Position numbers and translations under genes: made by a program. 64,000 nucleotides of DNA from Mycosphaerella arachidis (Eukaryota; Ascomycota; Dothideomycetes; Mycosphaerellales; Mycosphaerellaceae), in the NCBI GenBank assembly GCA_001297265.1, contig LIHB01000125.1, positions 1-64,000 on the forward strand, read 5' to 3'. Positions 21,619 to 32,989 of this stretch are shown here, piece after piece. The first letter of the stretch is position 1. Every line of letters starts with the position of its first letter. The notes under the pieces are model-generated. The model was given only the letters and a program-made list of their open reading frames with translations. It made no database searches and was not told the origin of the DNA.

Positions 21619-22665
21619 ATGCGATCATCGTCTCATTGGAACTTCCGGTATTTGATATGGAAGCGTGCTGACCACGGAATAACGTGTAGGCGTACACTTA
21701 CCTTGAACGATGGCAATAAAATACCCCTGGTAAGCTTTGGCACTGCCTCCGATCCTCAGAAGGTGAAGCGAGCAGTGACAGCAGCGCTTGAAGCTGGCTA
21801 TCGACATATAGATACTGCCTCCGCGTACGACACCGAGGCCGAAGTTGGCGAGGCCATCAAAGCGTCCAGAGTGCCGCGAGGGGACATCTTCCTAACCACA
21901 AAGCTACACAACACAGACCACGCACGGGTATCCGAAGCGCTCGAGGAATCGCTTCAAAGGCTCCAAACGGAATATGTCGACCTGTACCTGATCCACTGGC
22001 CATGCTCGGTCGATCCGAAAGACGAATCAAAAACACTTCCCGACTGGGACTATATCAAGGCGTGGCAAGAGATGCAAAAGCTGCCATCCACCGGTAAAGT
22101 CAAAAGTATTGGGGTCTCGAACTTCACTCGACGGAATCTTGAACATCTCCTCAATGACTCTTCATGCACCACTATACCGGCTGTCAACCAGATCGAGGTT
22201 CATCCTTGTTATCCGTCACGAAAATTGGTAGCATACAACACATCGAAAGGCATTCACAGTACCGCGTACTCATGCCTTGGGTCGGCGAGTCCATCTTTGT
22301 ATAAGAACGAAGCACTTCAGGAGGTGGCCATAACGCGAGGCAAGTCGGTCCAGCAAGTCATCTTGCGATGGGATTTACACAAGGGAATCAGCGTGATTCC
22401 GAAGTCTGTCACACCCGAGCGAATACGGCAGAACTTTGAGTTGGATGGTTGGGCTTTGACAAGGCTCGAGATGGAGACTATCGATACGGTGCAGGAGCGT
22501 TTCAAAGCGTGCAGCGACAAGCATCTACCAGAGGGAGTACGAGTGTTCGCCGGAGACGACGATTGGGAAGCTATACCCGAGCTTGTGGAAGACGATCAGA
22601 AGCGGTATGACAGCGCTGCTGCTTCGGTTGACATGGAGCCTTCAGGGTCAGCAAAGGCAGACTGA
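21619..22665 (+). CDS. Aldo-keto reductase
   Basis: The product is an NAD(P)H-dependent reductase of carbonyl compounds with a TIM-barrel fold, probably cytosolic. The 348-residue frame shows the catalytic tetrad: Asp and Tyr in HIDTASAYDTEAEVG, Lys in FLTTKLHN and His in VDLYLIHWP. The cofactor region is seen in SIGVSNF, then NQIEVHP, and later VIPKSVTPERIRQNF. The C-terminal extension after residue 300 is longer than usual. A possible 42-nt intron (21648-21689, GTATTT to GTAG with a GCTGAC branch site) would remove 14 residues without changing frame, so the N-terminus is uncertain. The substrate is not predictable. Confidence 0.88.
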   Translation: MRSSSHWNFRYLIWKRADHGITCRRTLTLNDGNKIPLVSFGTASDPQKVKRAVTAALEAGYRHIDTASAYDTEAEVGEAIKASRVPRGDIFLTTKLHNTDHARVSEALEESLQRLQTEYVDLYLIHWPCSVDPKDESKTLPDWDYIKAWQEMQKLPSTGKVKSIGVSNFTRRNLEHLLNDSSCTTIPAVNQIEVHPCYPSRKLVAYNTSKGIHSTAYSCLGSASPSLYKNEALQEVAITRGKSVQQVILRWDLHKGISVIPKSVTPERIRQNFELDGWALTRLEMETIDTVQERFKACSDKHLPEGVRVFAGDDDWEAIPELVEDDQKRYDSAAASVDMEPSGSAKAD

Positions 22666-23820
22666 ATGGCTAACTATCGAGCGTACGGCATGAGATATAT
22701 CGACAGAATAGTCCTGCACAACAGCTTGTAGCATGCCTACCGTACATGTGCGATCGATTGGAAAGTGTCGATCGAGAGCAAGCTGTAGCTCGAGCTCCAT
22801 CCAGGCCAGCGATAAGCTCGTCGCATAACGCTGGTCCGCCACGAAAACACTGCACAGGCTGTGTGGGGCATTGTTGCGCCACCGGCCAGGACACTACCCG
22901 GGGCATGTCCAATTCGAAATCTGAGGATTGCAACGGAGTTGGCTGCTTATCAGTGGACGTTCGCGCAACATGTATAGTTGGGAAATCTCCATGGGTGCCA
23001 CGACAAGCGCGACCTCATTTCAAGGCACTCGCCACGCCGGCGTGTACTTGGGAGTTCGTAAATCACGACTGCTACGGACTGTCTACAACATCGAAAGAAG
23101 CCACAAGCATGGAGAAGGTGGCTAGAAGCAATCGCGCCAGATGATTACCATCAGACTCTTACAGTCCCAGCCTGGCACCCAAGCTGCGAACGGCCCGTTG
23201 ATCTGCGATATACCCCTCCACTACGACGGTTCGGCAGTTCTCAGGCCTATGACCAAGAAAGAAAGCCGAGACAATTTTGCCCGATGGCTCGTTCTTGGGG
23301 CCGCAGTCACTAAAGCTGTTTCCCTGGGACCCCAATTCCATGCTGGAGACCACATTTGTCAGAGCCCGATTCTGATCGGATCCGCCAATGCCAATATCGC
23401 CGCCGTTCTTTGCCGTCACACTACATGAAGAGAGAGTCGTGAGCGAAATACAGGCGAAGGTTGTGGAAATGATCAAGAGGTTCATAGAGATGTGGGAGGA
23501 GCCAGTCGTGAGGTGTTCCCTATCGAGTATGATCTGGAGGCCGATATCAGACATGGAGAATGGACCGTCGGACCCAGGGCTGGTATCGAGTAAGGTGTGA
23601 GGTGTACTACGACTGCTGAGTGGATGCCAATGCTGTACGGACGGGGAGGTGTGAAGGTGGCGGCATGAGTGAATACAAACATGATGTGCCAAAACTTGGC
23701 TTCAGCAAACGCAATTGGACTGTGAATCTGACATGTCTAATTCTCTCCTGCTGCCAGCAAATGCTCAAGGGTACCGCACATCAAGACTTCTGAGTATCAC
23801 CTACTTGTCTGTTTCCGCCT
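22666..23820. other. Intergenic region, no gene seen
   Basis: Overlapping short frames on both strands without recognisable motifs or consistent splice structure. Confidence 0.45.
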
Positions 23821-24836
23821 TTGCGTTGTTCGATAACTGCACCGCTGGCCGCCTCTCGACCTCGCCACTCCGACTTACACCACAACGCAGCACTCATTCC
23901 AGCTCAGCTTCCGCTAAAAGCTCCACTCGAGTGCTATGTCTCGCCGCAGGCTCAGAACGAACATGAGCTGCCCCATGGACATCTCGAGTCTCTGCGACAA
24001 GCCGGAGGAGATATCGAGGATGAGCTGGCGGACGTGGAAGACGACTCCGAAGACGGTAGTGCCGACAATTTGACGGATAATTCCACGACTCAGCTCGAGA
24101 CTGAAGACAGCGACGACGAGGTTCTCGAGGACTTCTTAGACGAAGCCCAAATCGAAGCGTTCTGGGCCTCCTGCTGCGACGACTGTGAACTGGACATGGA
24201 CGCCATCAATCTCATCCGCGAGCTCATTCCCGCCCCTTGCGAGCATCCCCTCGAGAACGAGTATGAGGACTGGCTCGAGTGTGCCCTGTATAGAAATTCA
24301 GAGGAAGATGAGGAGGAGGCTCAAAATGAGAGGTCGTGGTTCGAGTACAAGAGTCGCCTCGCCACGGAGACTGCGATGATCATTGATGCGAGAGATGCTA
24401 TGAGGAGGAAGACGCCGGAGGAGTGCAACAATTTCTTTGCGACGGACTCAGATCGAGATAATTGGTTCTTGGCTCACTGCACCTCAGCCTACCGTCAAAG
24501 TGCGCTAGATGTGATGGGGAAAGCACGTTCCAGGGAGTTTCGACATGGACGACCAGCGACGACGAGCTCCTCGATGATGACTCGGAAAAAGTCCGACGTC
24601 AAGCATACTACGAACAACTCTACGACCTCGCCGACTGCGATATCGACATTCTCATCGAGCTCTTTTCCAGATCCGTGTGATCATCCGATCCAATTGGTTG
24701 ATGAGGACGAAGAGGACCTACCTGGGAAATCAAGATCTTCAAGGAGTTGGATGAATGTCACAGGCACTCTCTACTGGAACGAACGACGGAATTTGTTGCT
24801 GCGAGAATGGTGATGAGGGTGTGGAGTCTGGAATAA
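23821..24836 (+). CDS. Acidic unrecognised protein, internally repeated, possibly broken
   Basis: The main frame, to 24813, encodes 330 residues, highly acidic in the first half. One block reads DDEVLEDFLDEAQIEAFWAS, then DCELDMDAINLIREL and PCEHPLENEYEDW. A second block further on looks like a copy, but its best sequence is spread over three frames: SDDELLDDDSEKV to DCDIDILIELFSRS in frame 3, PCDHPIQLVDEDEED in frame 1, and TWEIKIFKELDEC to a TAA at 24836 in frame 2. The gene could therefore be a tandem duplication of a domain whose second copy is frameshifted, or a gene with unrecognised introns. No family is recognised, and the true start is unclear. Confidence 0.45.
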
Positions 24837-25364
24837 TATGACGCTGTCTTTAAGGTAGGGTGAGGAAAGTCCGGTTCGAGTGGTTTCGGGTGCATTGTGA
24901 TGAAGTGTATCGGGAGCGTGCGAAGGGTAGGAGATGGGAGTCTGTGTGGGAAAAAGACGAATGGGGATTAGTGGCGAGATAGATGTTGGAGAGGAGGAGT
25001 ATGATGAGGAAGATGCCATGGACCTCGACTGAGCACGATATAGTCAGCTGCTCGCTACTTTATAGCCACTGGAGATGGGTGACGTGCATAGCGACACTTT
25101 GCAGAACAGCCGTGATGCGTCGGAGTTTCGACGCAACACGGACTTGTCGAGAGCTCGTCGCTTGAGATGGATGAGATGAGGTTTGCTCGAAGCAATCTAC
25201 GCCAATGTACGCATGACACTATACGTGAAAGTAGCTCCTGGTATGTCTCCGAGACGCTTATATTTTAGCGAGCTTGTCCTTACACCCGGCTACGTACACC
25301 CAAATCGCCGCCTTGATCTACATCCAGCCCTTTTCATATGATGTTCTCCCAGCAGACCCACAAT
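24837..25364. other. Intergenic region, no gene seen
   Basis: No protein-like frame, RNA gene or repeat was recognised. Confidence 0.45.
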
Positions 25365-26564
25365 TCACCCACCAACCCCTTCCACAACCCCAACCTCACC
25401 CAGCCAGCGCAATCCCCAGTACCCCCCCACCGCCTCCAGCAAAGCCGCCTGTCCCCGGAACAGCATCCATACCTCTCGCAAATGAGTCTTCAAACCAACC
25501 AGTTCCATCGACATCTCTCTCACGCTCTCATGGAAAGCCATCACCAACTCCGGTCGATTCACATTAGCCTCTTCAACCAACACAGCAAGTTTCAGCGCAT
25601 CATCCCAACTGGTCATTCGAGACGGTTCCTGAGTCACCCGCTTCTGATGCATAAGACGCGCGGTCTGGAGGGTGTGGGGAGAGTGGTGGTCGAGGATGTA
25701 TGTAACCCAGGGTGTGTGCTCCATTGTGGTCGGGGGAAAGGGGCTTGTGCTCGGACGATGGGTATGTCGGTCCTTGCAGTTTTCGAAGGTGGCCTTGAGT
25801 TCGTGCCATACTTGCTGGAGGCGCTCGGTGAGGCGGTGTTGGAGGATCCTGCGTTTGGTATCGAGGATGAATAGACGCGCCCGATGCTGTGAAGCTGTGA
25901 GGTCGTGGCGTTCGATGAAGGTGGTGAAGCGGTGCTTGAGATGGCGTCGCTTGGTGGAAGGCGATGGCTGGTGATGTGAAGGTTGTGCGGCGGGAGTGGG
26001 TGTCAGGGATGCGCTTTCTCCGCTAGGGTGAGAACTGCGTGCTTCTGGCGCAGCATTTCTGCTCGTGTTGTGCTGTGGTGGGATCGGTGGACTGTCGGCA
26101 CGGAACTCATCTTCAACATCGCACGTCGGTCGAAAGGCATGTGTCGGCGCCACGCCAGGTGGACTTGGGTGTTCAGGCGCGTCGATCACTGCCTCGTCAA
26201 CGATATCGCTAGGCTCCTTGGTCTCTTTGGCAGCAGCCCGATCGCTTTGACTCGATACAGGTTTCCTCCTTATGCTTCGGCGAGTATGAAGTGGAGGATC
26301 ATTGATCTCGAACTCGGTTTCAACCTCAACGATCGTCTGCAATTCAGTCGCTGCTGATGCCCCGGCACCATCGCCACTCATATACATCTTGCTCATCGCT
26401 TCGTTGACAGTCGCCATCGCAGCATTTCGCAACTCATTGTTGCCACTGTAAAGCAAGAGGACCGTGTCCTCACGGACTCCGTAAACTCGCTCGAGAAGCT
26501 GATTCTGTTCAAGCGAAACGAGCGGAAGTACTTCGATGGGCCGGAGCGATTCTTGGATGTCCAT
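25365..26564 (-). CDS. Unrecognised 399-residue protein
   Basis: A long single-exon frame starts MDIQESLRPIEVLPLVSLEQ. The N-terminal 90 residues are ordered-looking (ELRNAAMATVNEAMSKMYMS). The middle, about residues 95-215, is rich in Pro, Ser and charged residues and probably disordered. The C-terminal part is helical and basic, with RHLKHRFTTFIERHDLTA and DALKLAVLVEEANVNRPELV. No signal peptide or membrane segment is visible. The product length and coherent composition support a real gene. I assign no function. Confidence 0.6.
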   Translation of the reverse strand: MDIQESLRPIEVLPLVSLEQNQLLERVYGVREDTVLLLYSGNNELRNAAMATVNEAMSKMYMSGDGAGASAATELQTIVEVETEFEINDPPLHTRRSIRRKPVSSQSDRAAAKETKEPSDIVDEAVIDAPEHPSPPGVAPTHAFRPTCDVEDEFRADSPPIPPQHNTSRNAAPEARSSHPSGESASLTPTPAAQPSHHQPSPSTKRRHLKHRFTTFIERHDLTASQHRARLFILDTKRRILQHRLTERLQQVWHELKATFENCKDRHTHRPSTSPFPPTTMEHTPWVTYILDHHSPHTLQTARLMHQKRVTQEPSRMTSWDDALKLAVLVEEANVNRPELVMAFHESVREMSMELVGLKTHLREVWMLFRGQAALLEAVGGYWGLRWLGEVGVVEGVGG

Positions 26565-27155
26565 GGTCCTGGCGGGTGGATGTAGATAATTATGACCTAG
26601 CGAAAAGATCGATCGAAGTAATCGTGGTATCGCTCATTGTACCTTGATCTTCGGATGCTTATATCCTCATGGCATACTAACAGTGGATATGTCTCGCTCC
26701 TCCTCCGCTGTCTCGGGAGTAGTAGCTCGACTTATATGCATGTTCAGCCTTACAGTCTACCGCGGTTCCCAACATGCATCCGCGCCTGGCCTCATGCATC
26801 GTGTGTCCTGTCCGGCCGGTGATGCGAGGTGGGTAGGTTCTCAACCTCATCAGAATGACTAGCCATATCTGACACCTCGAGTAGCTGGCTGACTCTTGCG
26901 GCATTGGGCTGCTTCGTTTTCATGAGAGTGTACGTCCTTGATGACAAGCGAGCTCGCAGGTGCGAGTCGGCTTCGGTAGAGATCATTCATTCTCATTGTC
27001 ATGCACTATACTAAAGTTGGCAATGGCTGTCTTCTCATGCTACACAGCGCCTAGCGAGGCGTGTCTAAACCATACCTGCTTCCTTCGCAGCATTCCCATT
27101 ATGCTACACCTACAACGCCATGCATACGACCCATCCCGACCAAGAGCGGACGACT
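26565..27155. other. Intergenic region, no gene seen
   Basis: This region holds the 5' flank of the upstream minus-strand gene and the 3' flank of RPT3. No coding signal is convincing. Confidence 0.5.
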
Positions 27156-28418
27156 CTACTTGTAGAAATCGAACTTGTCCGCCTCGCTCGTACCCTTGAC
27201 CTGACTTGTGTATGCATCCTCCAAATCTTGCTGTATGATGTTATATCTGTTCTTCCTCACAGCTCGTAGACCTGCCTCTTGCATGACTGCTGCGATGATG
27301 GCACCTGATAATGGGTCATTGCGCACAATGAGGGAGTCGAGGTCGACTTCCGGTGACAAGCTCATCTTTGATGCAATTGTGGTGAAGATCAGTCGTCGCT
27401 CGCGGCGGTCACGCAGGGATGGGAACTCGATCTTTCGGTCGAGACGACCTGGTCGGAGAAGCGCAGGGTCGAGAGTGTCGGCACGATTCGTTGCCATGAT
27501 GACTTTGACGTTGGAGGTCTGGTCGAAACCGTCCATCTGGTTGAGCAGCTCGAGGAGGATGCGCTGCACTTCTCTGTCGGCACCGGTCTGCGCATCGAAA
27601 CGCTTCGTCGCGATGGCGTCGATCTCGTCGATGAAGATGATAGCCGGGCTGTTCTCGCGTGCCATTCTGAAGACGTCTCGCACCATACGTGGTCCCTCTC
27701 CCAGGTACTTCTGCACGAACTCGGATCCGACCACTCTGATGAAGGATGCGGTTGTGCTGTTTGCCACGGCCTTGACCAACATCGTCTTTCCCGTGCCTGG
27801 TGGTCCATATAGGAGCACACCACGCGGTGGATCGATACCGATCTGCTTGTAGAGGTCGAACTGTGTCAACGGCAGCTCAACAGCCTCTCTGATCTCCTGC
27901 TTCTGCATGTCCAGACCACCAACATCCGCGTACGTGACATCTGGCTTCTCATCTGCGCCAAGCATGGCGATGCTGCTGTCGGCTTCGGGTGGCAGGATGT
28001 CGACCAAGCTGTTGGAATGTCTGTGCAGCGCCACACTGCTGGAGGGCTTGAGCAGTTCGCGATCGAGTGTGCTTAGTATGCGCACGACGTAGTTGCTGCC
28101 CGTCGACGACTGCACGATTCCGGTGTTCTGGTCGATGGCCTCCATGAACTGGCCGATGACGAGCGGCACCGACTGAATGCGCTTGATCTCTTCCTGTGCG
28201 CGGACCAGCTCGCGCTTCAGACTCCGCTGCTCATCCTTGATGTACTCCTCCTGCAGCTTAATGTACTCGAGCTGTCGCTGCAGCTTCTTGTATGTAGCAT
28301 ACTGATCCTCGCCGTCCGCCAGTCCCTCGATGGTGTCGACGTTGGCGATGGCTGAGGATGGGATGTTTCGCTTGAGGTGAGGCGCCTCGGTGTTCGCTGG
28401 GTTGAGCACGTCGGTCAT
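27156..28418 (-). CDS. RPT3: 26S proteasome regulatory subunit 6B (Rpt3) ATPase
   Basis: The product is an AAA+ subunit of the proteasome base that unfolds ubiquitinated substrates and feeds them to the 20S core. The frame encodes 420 residues, as expected. An N-terminal coiled coil (LQRQLEYIKLQEEYIKDEQR) is followed by the OB domain and then the ATPase: Walker A GPPGTGKT, pore loop EFVQKYLGEGPRMVRD, Walker B IIFIDEIDAIATKR, and RPGRLDRKIEFP. The C-terminus ends FDFYK, which keeps the hydrophobic-Tyr-X tail that docks into the alpha ring and is typical of Rpt3. The open frame continues 65 codons upstream to 28613, but MTDVLNPANTEAPHLKR fits the family start, so 28418 was chosen. Confidence 0.95.
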   Translation of the reverse strand: MTDVLNPANTEAPHLKRNIPSSAIANVDTIEGLADGEDQYATYKKLQRQLEYIKLQEEYIKDEQRSLKRELVRAQEEIKRIQSVPLVIGQFMEAIDQNTGIVQSSTGSNYVVRILSTLDRELLKPSSSVALHRHSNSLVDILPPEADSSIAMLGADEKPDVTYADVGGLDMQKQEIREAVELPLTQFDLYKQIGIDPPRGVLLYGPPGTGKTMLVKAVANSTTASFIRVVGSEFVQKYLGEGPRMVRDVFRMARENSPAIIFIDEIDAIATKRFDAQTGADREVQRILLELLNQMDGFDQTSNVKVIMATNRADTLDPALLRPGRLDRKIEFPSLRDRRERRLIFTTIASKMSLSPEVDLDSLIVRNDPLSGAIIAAVMQEAGLRAVRKNRYNIIQQDLEDAYTSQVKGTSEADKFDFYK

Positions 28419-30291
28419 CGTGGTGAGATATCTCTTGGTATTGGCGGAGGGTGTTACAGTGGCCCGGAGTGTGATGGAGGTGATATGGTTTGCTGGGGCG
28501 ACGGTGATCTTGTCGTGTTTGATGAGCTCGCGGCTTGTGAGATCGAAGCCAACGCCGACCGACGCGCAGGGACCTGAGATTACGTCAGCGCATCGCGCCT
28601 TCCTCACGAACACAAAATACTTCCTTTCCCGTCATCAACATTCACTTCACCACATGTATTTCATGCCTCAACCTTCTCCGCCCTGCCCGTACTATGTAGC
28701 ATGAGCCAGATGAAATTTCTCTCCACCATGAGCTTGTCTACTACACGCGCGCGTACAGAGTCCAAACACTGGCAAAGTCGCCATCACCCTCGGAGCAGAT
28801 ATAATATCATGCATCTCGACTAGATGCCTCTGCGAAGCAACGCGTCGCTTCGTCGGAGACAATACTACCAAATTACTAGCAATCACCATCGCTGTCCTCG
28901 GCCTGCCGCGACAACAGGAATACTCAGACACAGGTCAGGATGGCTTTTATGCAGTTAGTCACCTGATCATGTCCTATATTACCAGAGCGACCGGCTGTTT
29001 GGCAGGATTGAAGTTGCGACGGCGACGATCATAGCACAAGCGCTCTCGACAGACAGTGTGTCGGACAGCTTTTGCCTTTCGACAGGATCTCATGGCCGGC
29101 TATGATGGAACCAATGCTCGACGAGTGGTGACGCCCTCAGGGAGCTGCTAGTGCCACCTACTCTCCCGAGACCCGCTCATCACGGCTTCACTGCCCTTTG
29201 CACAGCTACCGTCATCATCATGGGCGAGAAACGATGCCCGGACGGAGTCCAACTCCTACTGTCACCGCTGTCCTCCCGTCCGTTGCCTTGGCACCTCAAC
29301 GCACCCAAATCGGACTCGCAATGCTGCAATGCGTATCGTCAACAGCCAGCGCTGGCGTCATGAGGCTCAAAGAACTGACTCTAATAGTGCAGGCATACCA
29401 AGTTTGGCAGTACTTCATCAACATGGCATTCCCTGCTCACGTGCTTCATACGGCTCCAATGTCCGGTGTCATGGCACAGCTGTCGTAGCAAAAATTGACG
29501 CGTGCTCGGTACCGACACCCAGTGAGGCACGAAGCTGCACAATACGAGAAAGCACACTTTGGAAAGTGAAGACAACAACTTCTCGCATGCGATGTGCAGT
29601 GCTGCATCCTGATCTACTGGCCGAGATCGGCCCGCCAGAATTCTCCGATGTTGCATCAGCGAATTTGTGGTCAGATTCCAAAGCTTGGTTCCACGTTGGC
29701 CGTTGCTCTCACCAGGAAAATCAATAAACAAGTTTCGGACTTCTGGCTGGTAGTCTCTTGATGAGTCGATCAGTCTTCACGCGACATAACGTGCAGGCTG
29801 TACGATGCTCTTCTGTAGGCTATGGGACCTCCTGAGTAATTGCTACAATAGGCAGATACCTTCGCCATAGCCCTGTTGGCATGTCGTGCAGCTTCCGACT
29901 CCACCGAGAAGCTCCAAATCACTGGCTTTAATGAGTTGTTGTAAAGATCTGCACACATCTCACCTACATCTGGTACACGCGTTACATGCGCAACCATGCG
30001 GCATAGTCAGATAAAGAGTCCCAAGCGAATAAGATGAGCAGCGATTATGACATGATTCGTTCTGTGTCATAACTTCGCAGGGTACCGACTTGATTGAGAC
30101 GCAGCGGGCCCTGCGGGTGCTGCAAGGCATGGATTCAGCTTCACTGTTACAGGAACCGGTCGTCAACGTTGTCCCGGGGCTCCTCACAATGACCGAAATG
30201 CAACGCAAGGCAGGTTCGAAGCCTGTGCTAAAAGGAACAGTGTCCTCGCCTGCGTGGTTTGTGCTGATGATCTACTGCCACAGGTGACAAG
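28419..30291. other. Long intergenic region, no gene seen
   Basis: About 1.9 kb between the divergent RPT3 and P450 genes. Frames here are short and overlap on both strands without motif support. It contains the two promoters. Confidence 0.45.
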
Positions 30292-31959
30292 ATGGCACCA
30301 CAACCGACTACAAGCCCGCTCGTGGTGTTCATGAAGCAAGATGGCGACTATACCCAGTTGGACTACAAGCGAGTAACTCTGGTCGTGATAGCGCTGTACT
30401 TGGGATACCAGATCTTGCAGGCGTGTCGAACCAAGTGACGACGGCTGGACTCAACTGACCATAACACAGATATTTCTTCTCGCCTTCACTTCTCCACTCC
30501 GCCACGTCCCTGGCCCATTCTGGTCTCGCTTCACTAGGCTTCCACTCAAGAAAGCCATCATCGGAGGTCGCAGAATTTTCTTCGTACATGACCTGCACAA
30601 GCAATATGGCGACATTGTTCGAATCGCCCCAGATGAAGTCTCGGTCTCAGATATGGACGGCTTCAAGAAAATCCACGCTATATCTGCTCTCTTCAACAAG
30701 GCTGACTGGTACGAGAAGCTCACCATCTTCCCACGTCATAGTGTCTTCACCATGATGACCAAAGAAACCCATGCGGCGAGGAGGAAGCTTTTCGCAAGGG
30801 GATTCAGCAAGTCTTATTTACGAGAAAACTACGAGCCGATTGTCGCTGAGAAGGCGAGGCTAGCGGTGAAGGGAATCAAAGCCAAGGCAACGAATGGTAA
30901 TGCAGATCTGATGCAGTGGTGGACTTTCTTGGCCACTGATACTGTTGGACGGCTCGGATTCGGCGAGAGCTTCGGCATGTTGGAGAAGGGAGAGGTGAGG
31001 TCCTTTGACAGTCTGGATGGCAGACCCGCTGACCGTGCTGCAGAAAACTGACTACATCCGAACACTCGAGCTCGCACTTGTAGGCAACGGCATCGGTGCT
31101 GAACTCCCTCTGGTCCGTGCCATCGGTCGCCTCATCCCATCGAAAGGCGCCAAGCAGGCCTTCGACGCGACGGACATTATCCTTGACTACGGACAAAAAG
31201 CTGTCGACAATGCCAAGGCACAGGCTAGCGAGACGAATCTCATGGCAAACGTACTGAGCGAAGCCGAGAAAGAGATATCCTCCCTGGACGATCTCGACGT
31301 GAGAGTTGAAGCCACGAGCCTGATCTTCGCTGGGAGCGGTACGACTGCTAACACTCTTTCCTACTTCATCTGGTCAGTGCTCAAGCGTCCTGAGCTGCAA
31401 AAAAAACTTGAGGAGGAGGTCGCGACTCTGCCCGAGAACTTCAAAGATATAGATATGGAGAACCTGCCGTGGCTGAACGCCACTATGCAAGAGACACTAC
31501 GAGTATATGCTGCTGTCCCTGGCACACTACCTCGCCTCGTCCCGAGGGGCGGCGTCACGATCGCAGGTCACTTCATCCCTCAAGGCTACACAGTCGGCAC
31601 ACAAGCATACACCATGCACCGAAAGGAAGACATCTGGCCAGATGCCAAGTCGTAAGTCCTCATTACACCCACTCGCTCAACTCACTAACCACCCTCACAG
31701 CTTCAAACCCGAACGCTGGTTCAAAGAGTCCGAAATGCCCGCCGCAGCGAAGACGGCGTTCTGCGCTTTCGGTGCAGGAGCCTATACGTGTTTGGGAATC
31801 CATATTGCGTACATGGAGATGCGGTATGCCGTGGCAAGTTTCTTTAGGGAGTGTAAGGGAGCGAGACTGGCGGAGAGCTGTACGGATGAGTGTATGGAGG
31901 AGGAGAATTATTTTGTTATCACGCCGAAGGGGAAGAAGTGCGAGGTTACGATGACTTAG
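30292..31959 (+). CDS. Cytochrome P450 monooxygenase
   Basis: The product is a membrane-anchored haem-thiolate monooxygenase of the endoplasmic reticulum. The model is exons 30292-30420, 30470-30994, 31044-31651 and 31701-31959, giving 506 residues. An N-terminal hydrophobic anchor (VTLVVIALYLGYQILQ) leads to the PLRHVPGPFWSRF hinge. The I helix reads IFAGSGTTANTL, the K helix ETLR, the meander FKPERW, and the haem loop FCAFGAGAYTCLG with the axial Cys. In the I helix the usual acidic residue before the Thr is Gly. The first intron appears to use a GC donor (CAG|GCGTGT, 49 nt), since no GT donor gives the right frame. The other introns are GT-AG. Substrate is unknown; secondary metabolism or detoxification are typical roles. 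Confidence 0.88.
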
Positions 31960-32248
31960 GGGGTCACTGAGGGTAGAGGTTAGAAGGGTTATGCAGGAGG
32001 TGCTACTTTCGTTGGTGGATTTTCGGTGCCATTGTGGTGGTTCGTGAGGGTCACGGGGTACTATGCATCTGGCGGGTTTAGCTTCGTCTGGGATGATATG
32101 AGCTTAAATATTGGCTTCACTCACATGTCACTTACTGCTCATTTTCGTTACACGGCGGCAGATCACGAGGACAATTGACAAGGGATGTAGTACGTTACGT
32201 CGGCGACATCGCACGTTGGGCGCTACCATCTTTAGCCCTGCGACTCCA

Positions 32249-32911
32249 ATGCCAGACACAGACAACAGCAAGAACATATCTACGCATACCCCATCACAAG
32301 GCAACATGACAAGCTCAAGTACCAACACTTTGGTCACTACAACGACCGATCACGAGAAGGTACGTATATAAAGCCCACTGGCCAGACCGCCTAACATCAA
32401 ACAGTCCTTCCGCCTCCTCGACCTCCCAGCAGAGCTCTGGAGCAAAATCGGCAAGCTCGCCATCAACGACACCCCAAGCCTCACCGGCGACATCATCGCC
32501 CAAGCATACACCGGCGAGTGCACCACCGTCCTTCGAAATATGCAAATCCACACAGCGACACCGACAGACCGCACCGCAGCGCGACAACCAGCCATTACCA
32601 GAGTCTGCAGGATCTTGCGGCAGGAACTTCTAGGGTATTATTACCGGACAAAGGGTGTCTTTCACGGTAACCAGAACTCCGAGGCGCTGATTTCGACGGG
32701 AGAGTGGTTGCGGTGTATTGGCGTGGGCAATAGACGTCACGTCTTGGGTATTACGATTATGACGGATTGGAATGAGGATCCTGCGGAGCAGAAGGTGGGT
32801 ATGGAGGAGAAGTATTGGGAGGGGATTGAGTTTGAGCTCGTGAAGGTCCGAAGCCATGTGGTGGATGGGGATGGGTATGCGTGGGATAAGTATAGGGTTG
32901 TGTTTCTGTGA
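32249..32911 (+). CDS. Intact member of the local LLDLPAEIW gene family
   Basis: Two exons (32249-32359 and 32405-32911; 45-nt intron with GTACGT donor) give 205 residues. Exon 1 is Ser/Thr-rich. Exon 2 opens with FRLLDLPAELWSKIGKLAIN, a leucine-rich start resembling F-box or 2EXR domains. A conserved block PAITRVCRILRQELLGYYYR follows, then GEWLRCIGVGNRRHVLGITI and a C-terminus ending DKYRVVFL. The same order of blocks recurs in the damaged array at 42.8-49.1 kb, where this copy is the best guide to the intact form. F-box/2EXR membership is inferred from the N-terminal pattern only. No function is known to me. Confidence 0.7.
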
Positions 32912-32989
32912 ATGCTAGGAAGGTGGTTGAGGACTTCAGCTATGCAGATCACAGCTGAGTATCATGCAGTGTACTCACTCAACACATGT

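Noticed and set aside
27208..27852. 214-residue open frame on + inside RPT3
   Set aside because: Antisense shadow of the ATPase domain, with no independent motif.
28419..28613. In-frame 65-codon extension of RPT3
   Set aside because: Rpt3 homologues begin near MTDVLNP; the extra part has no family match and is more likely 5' leader.
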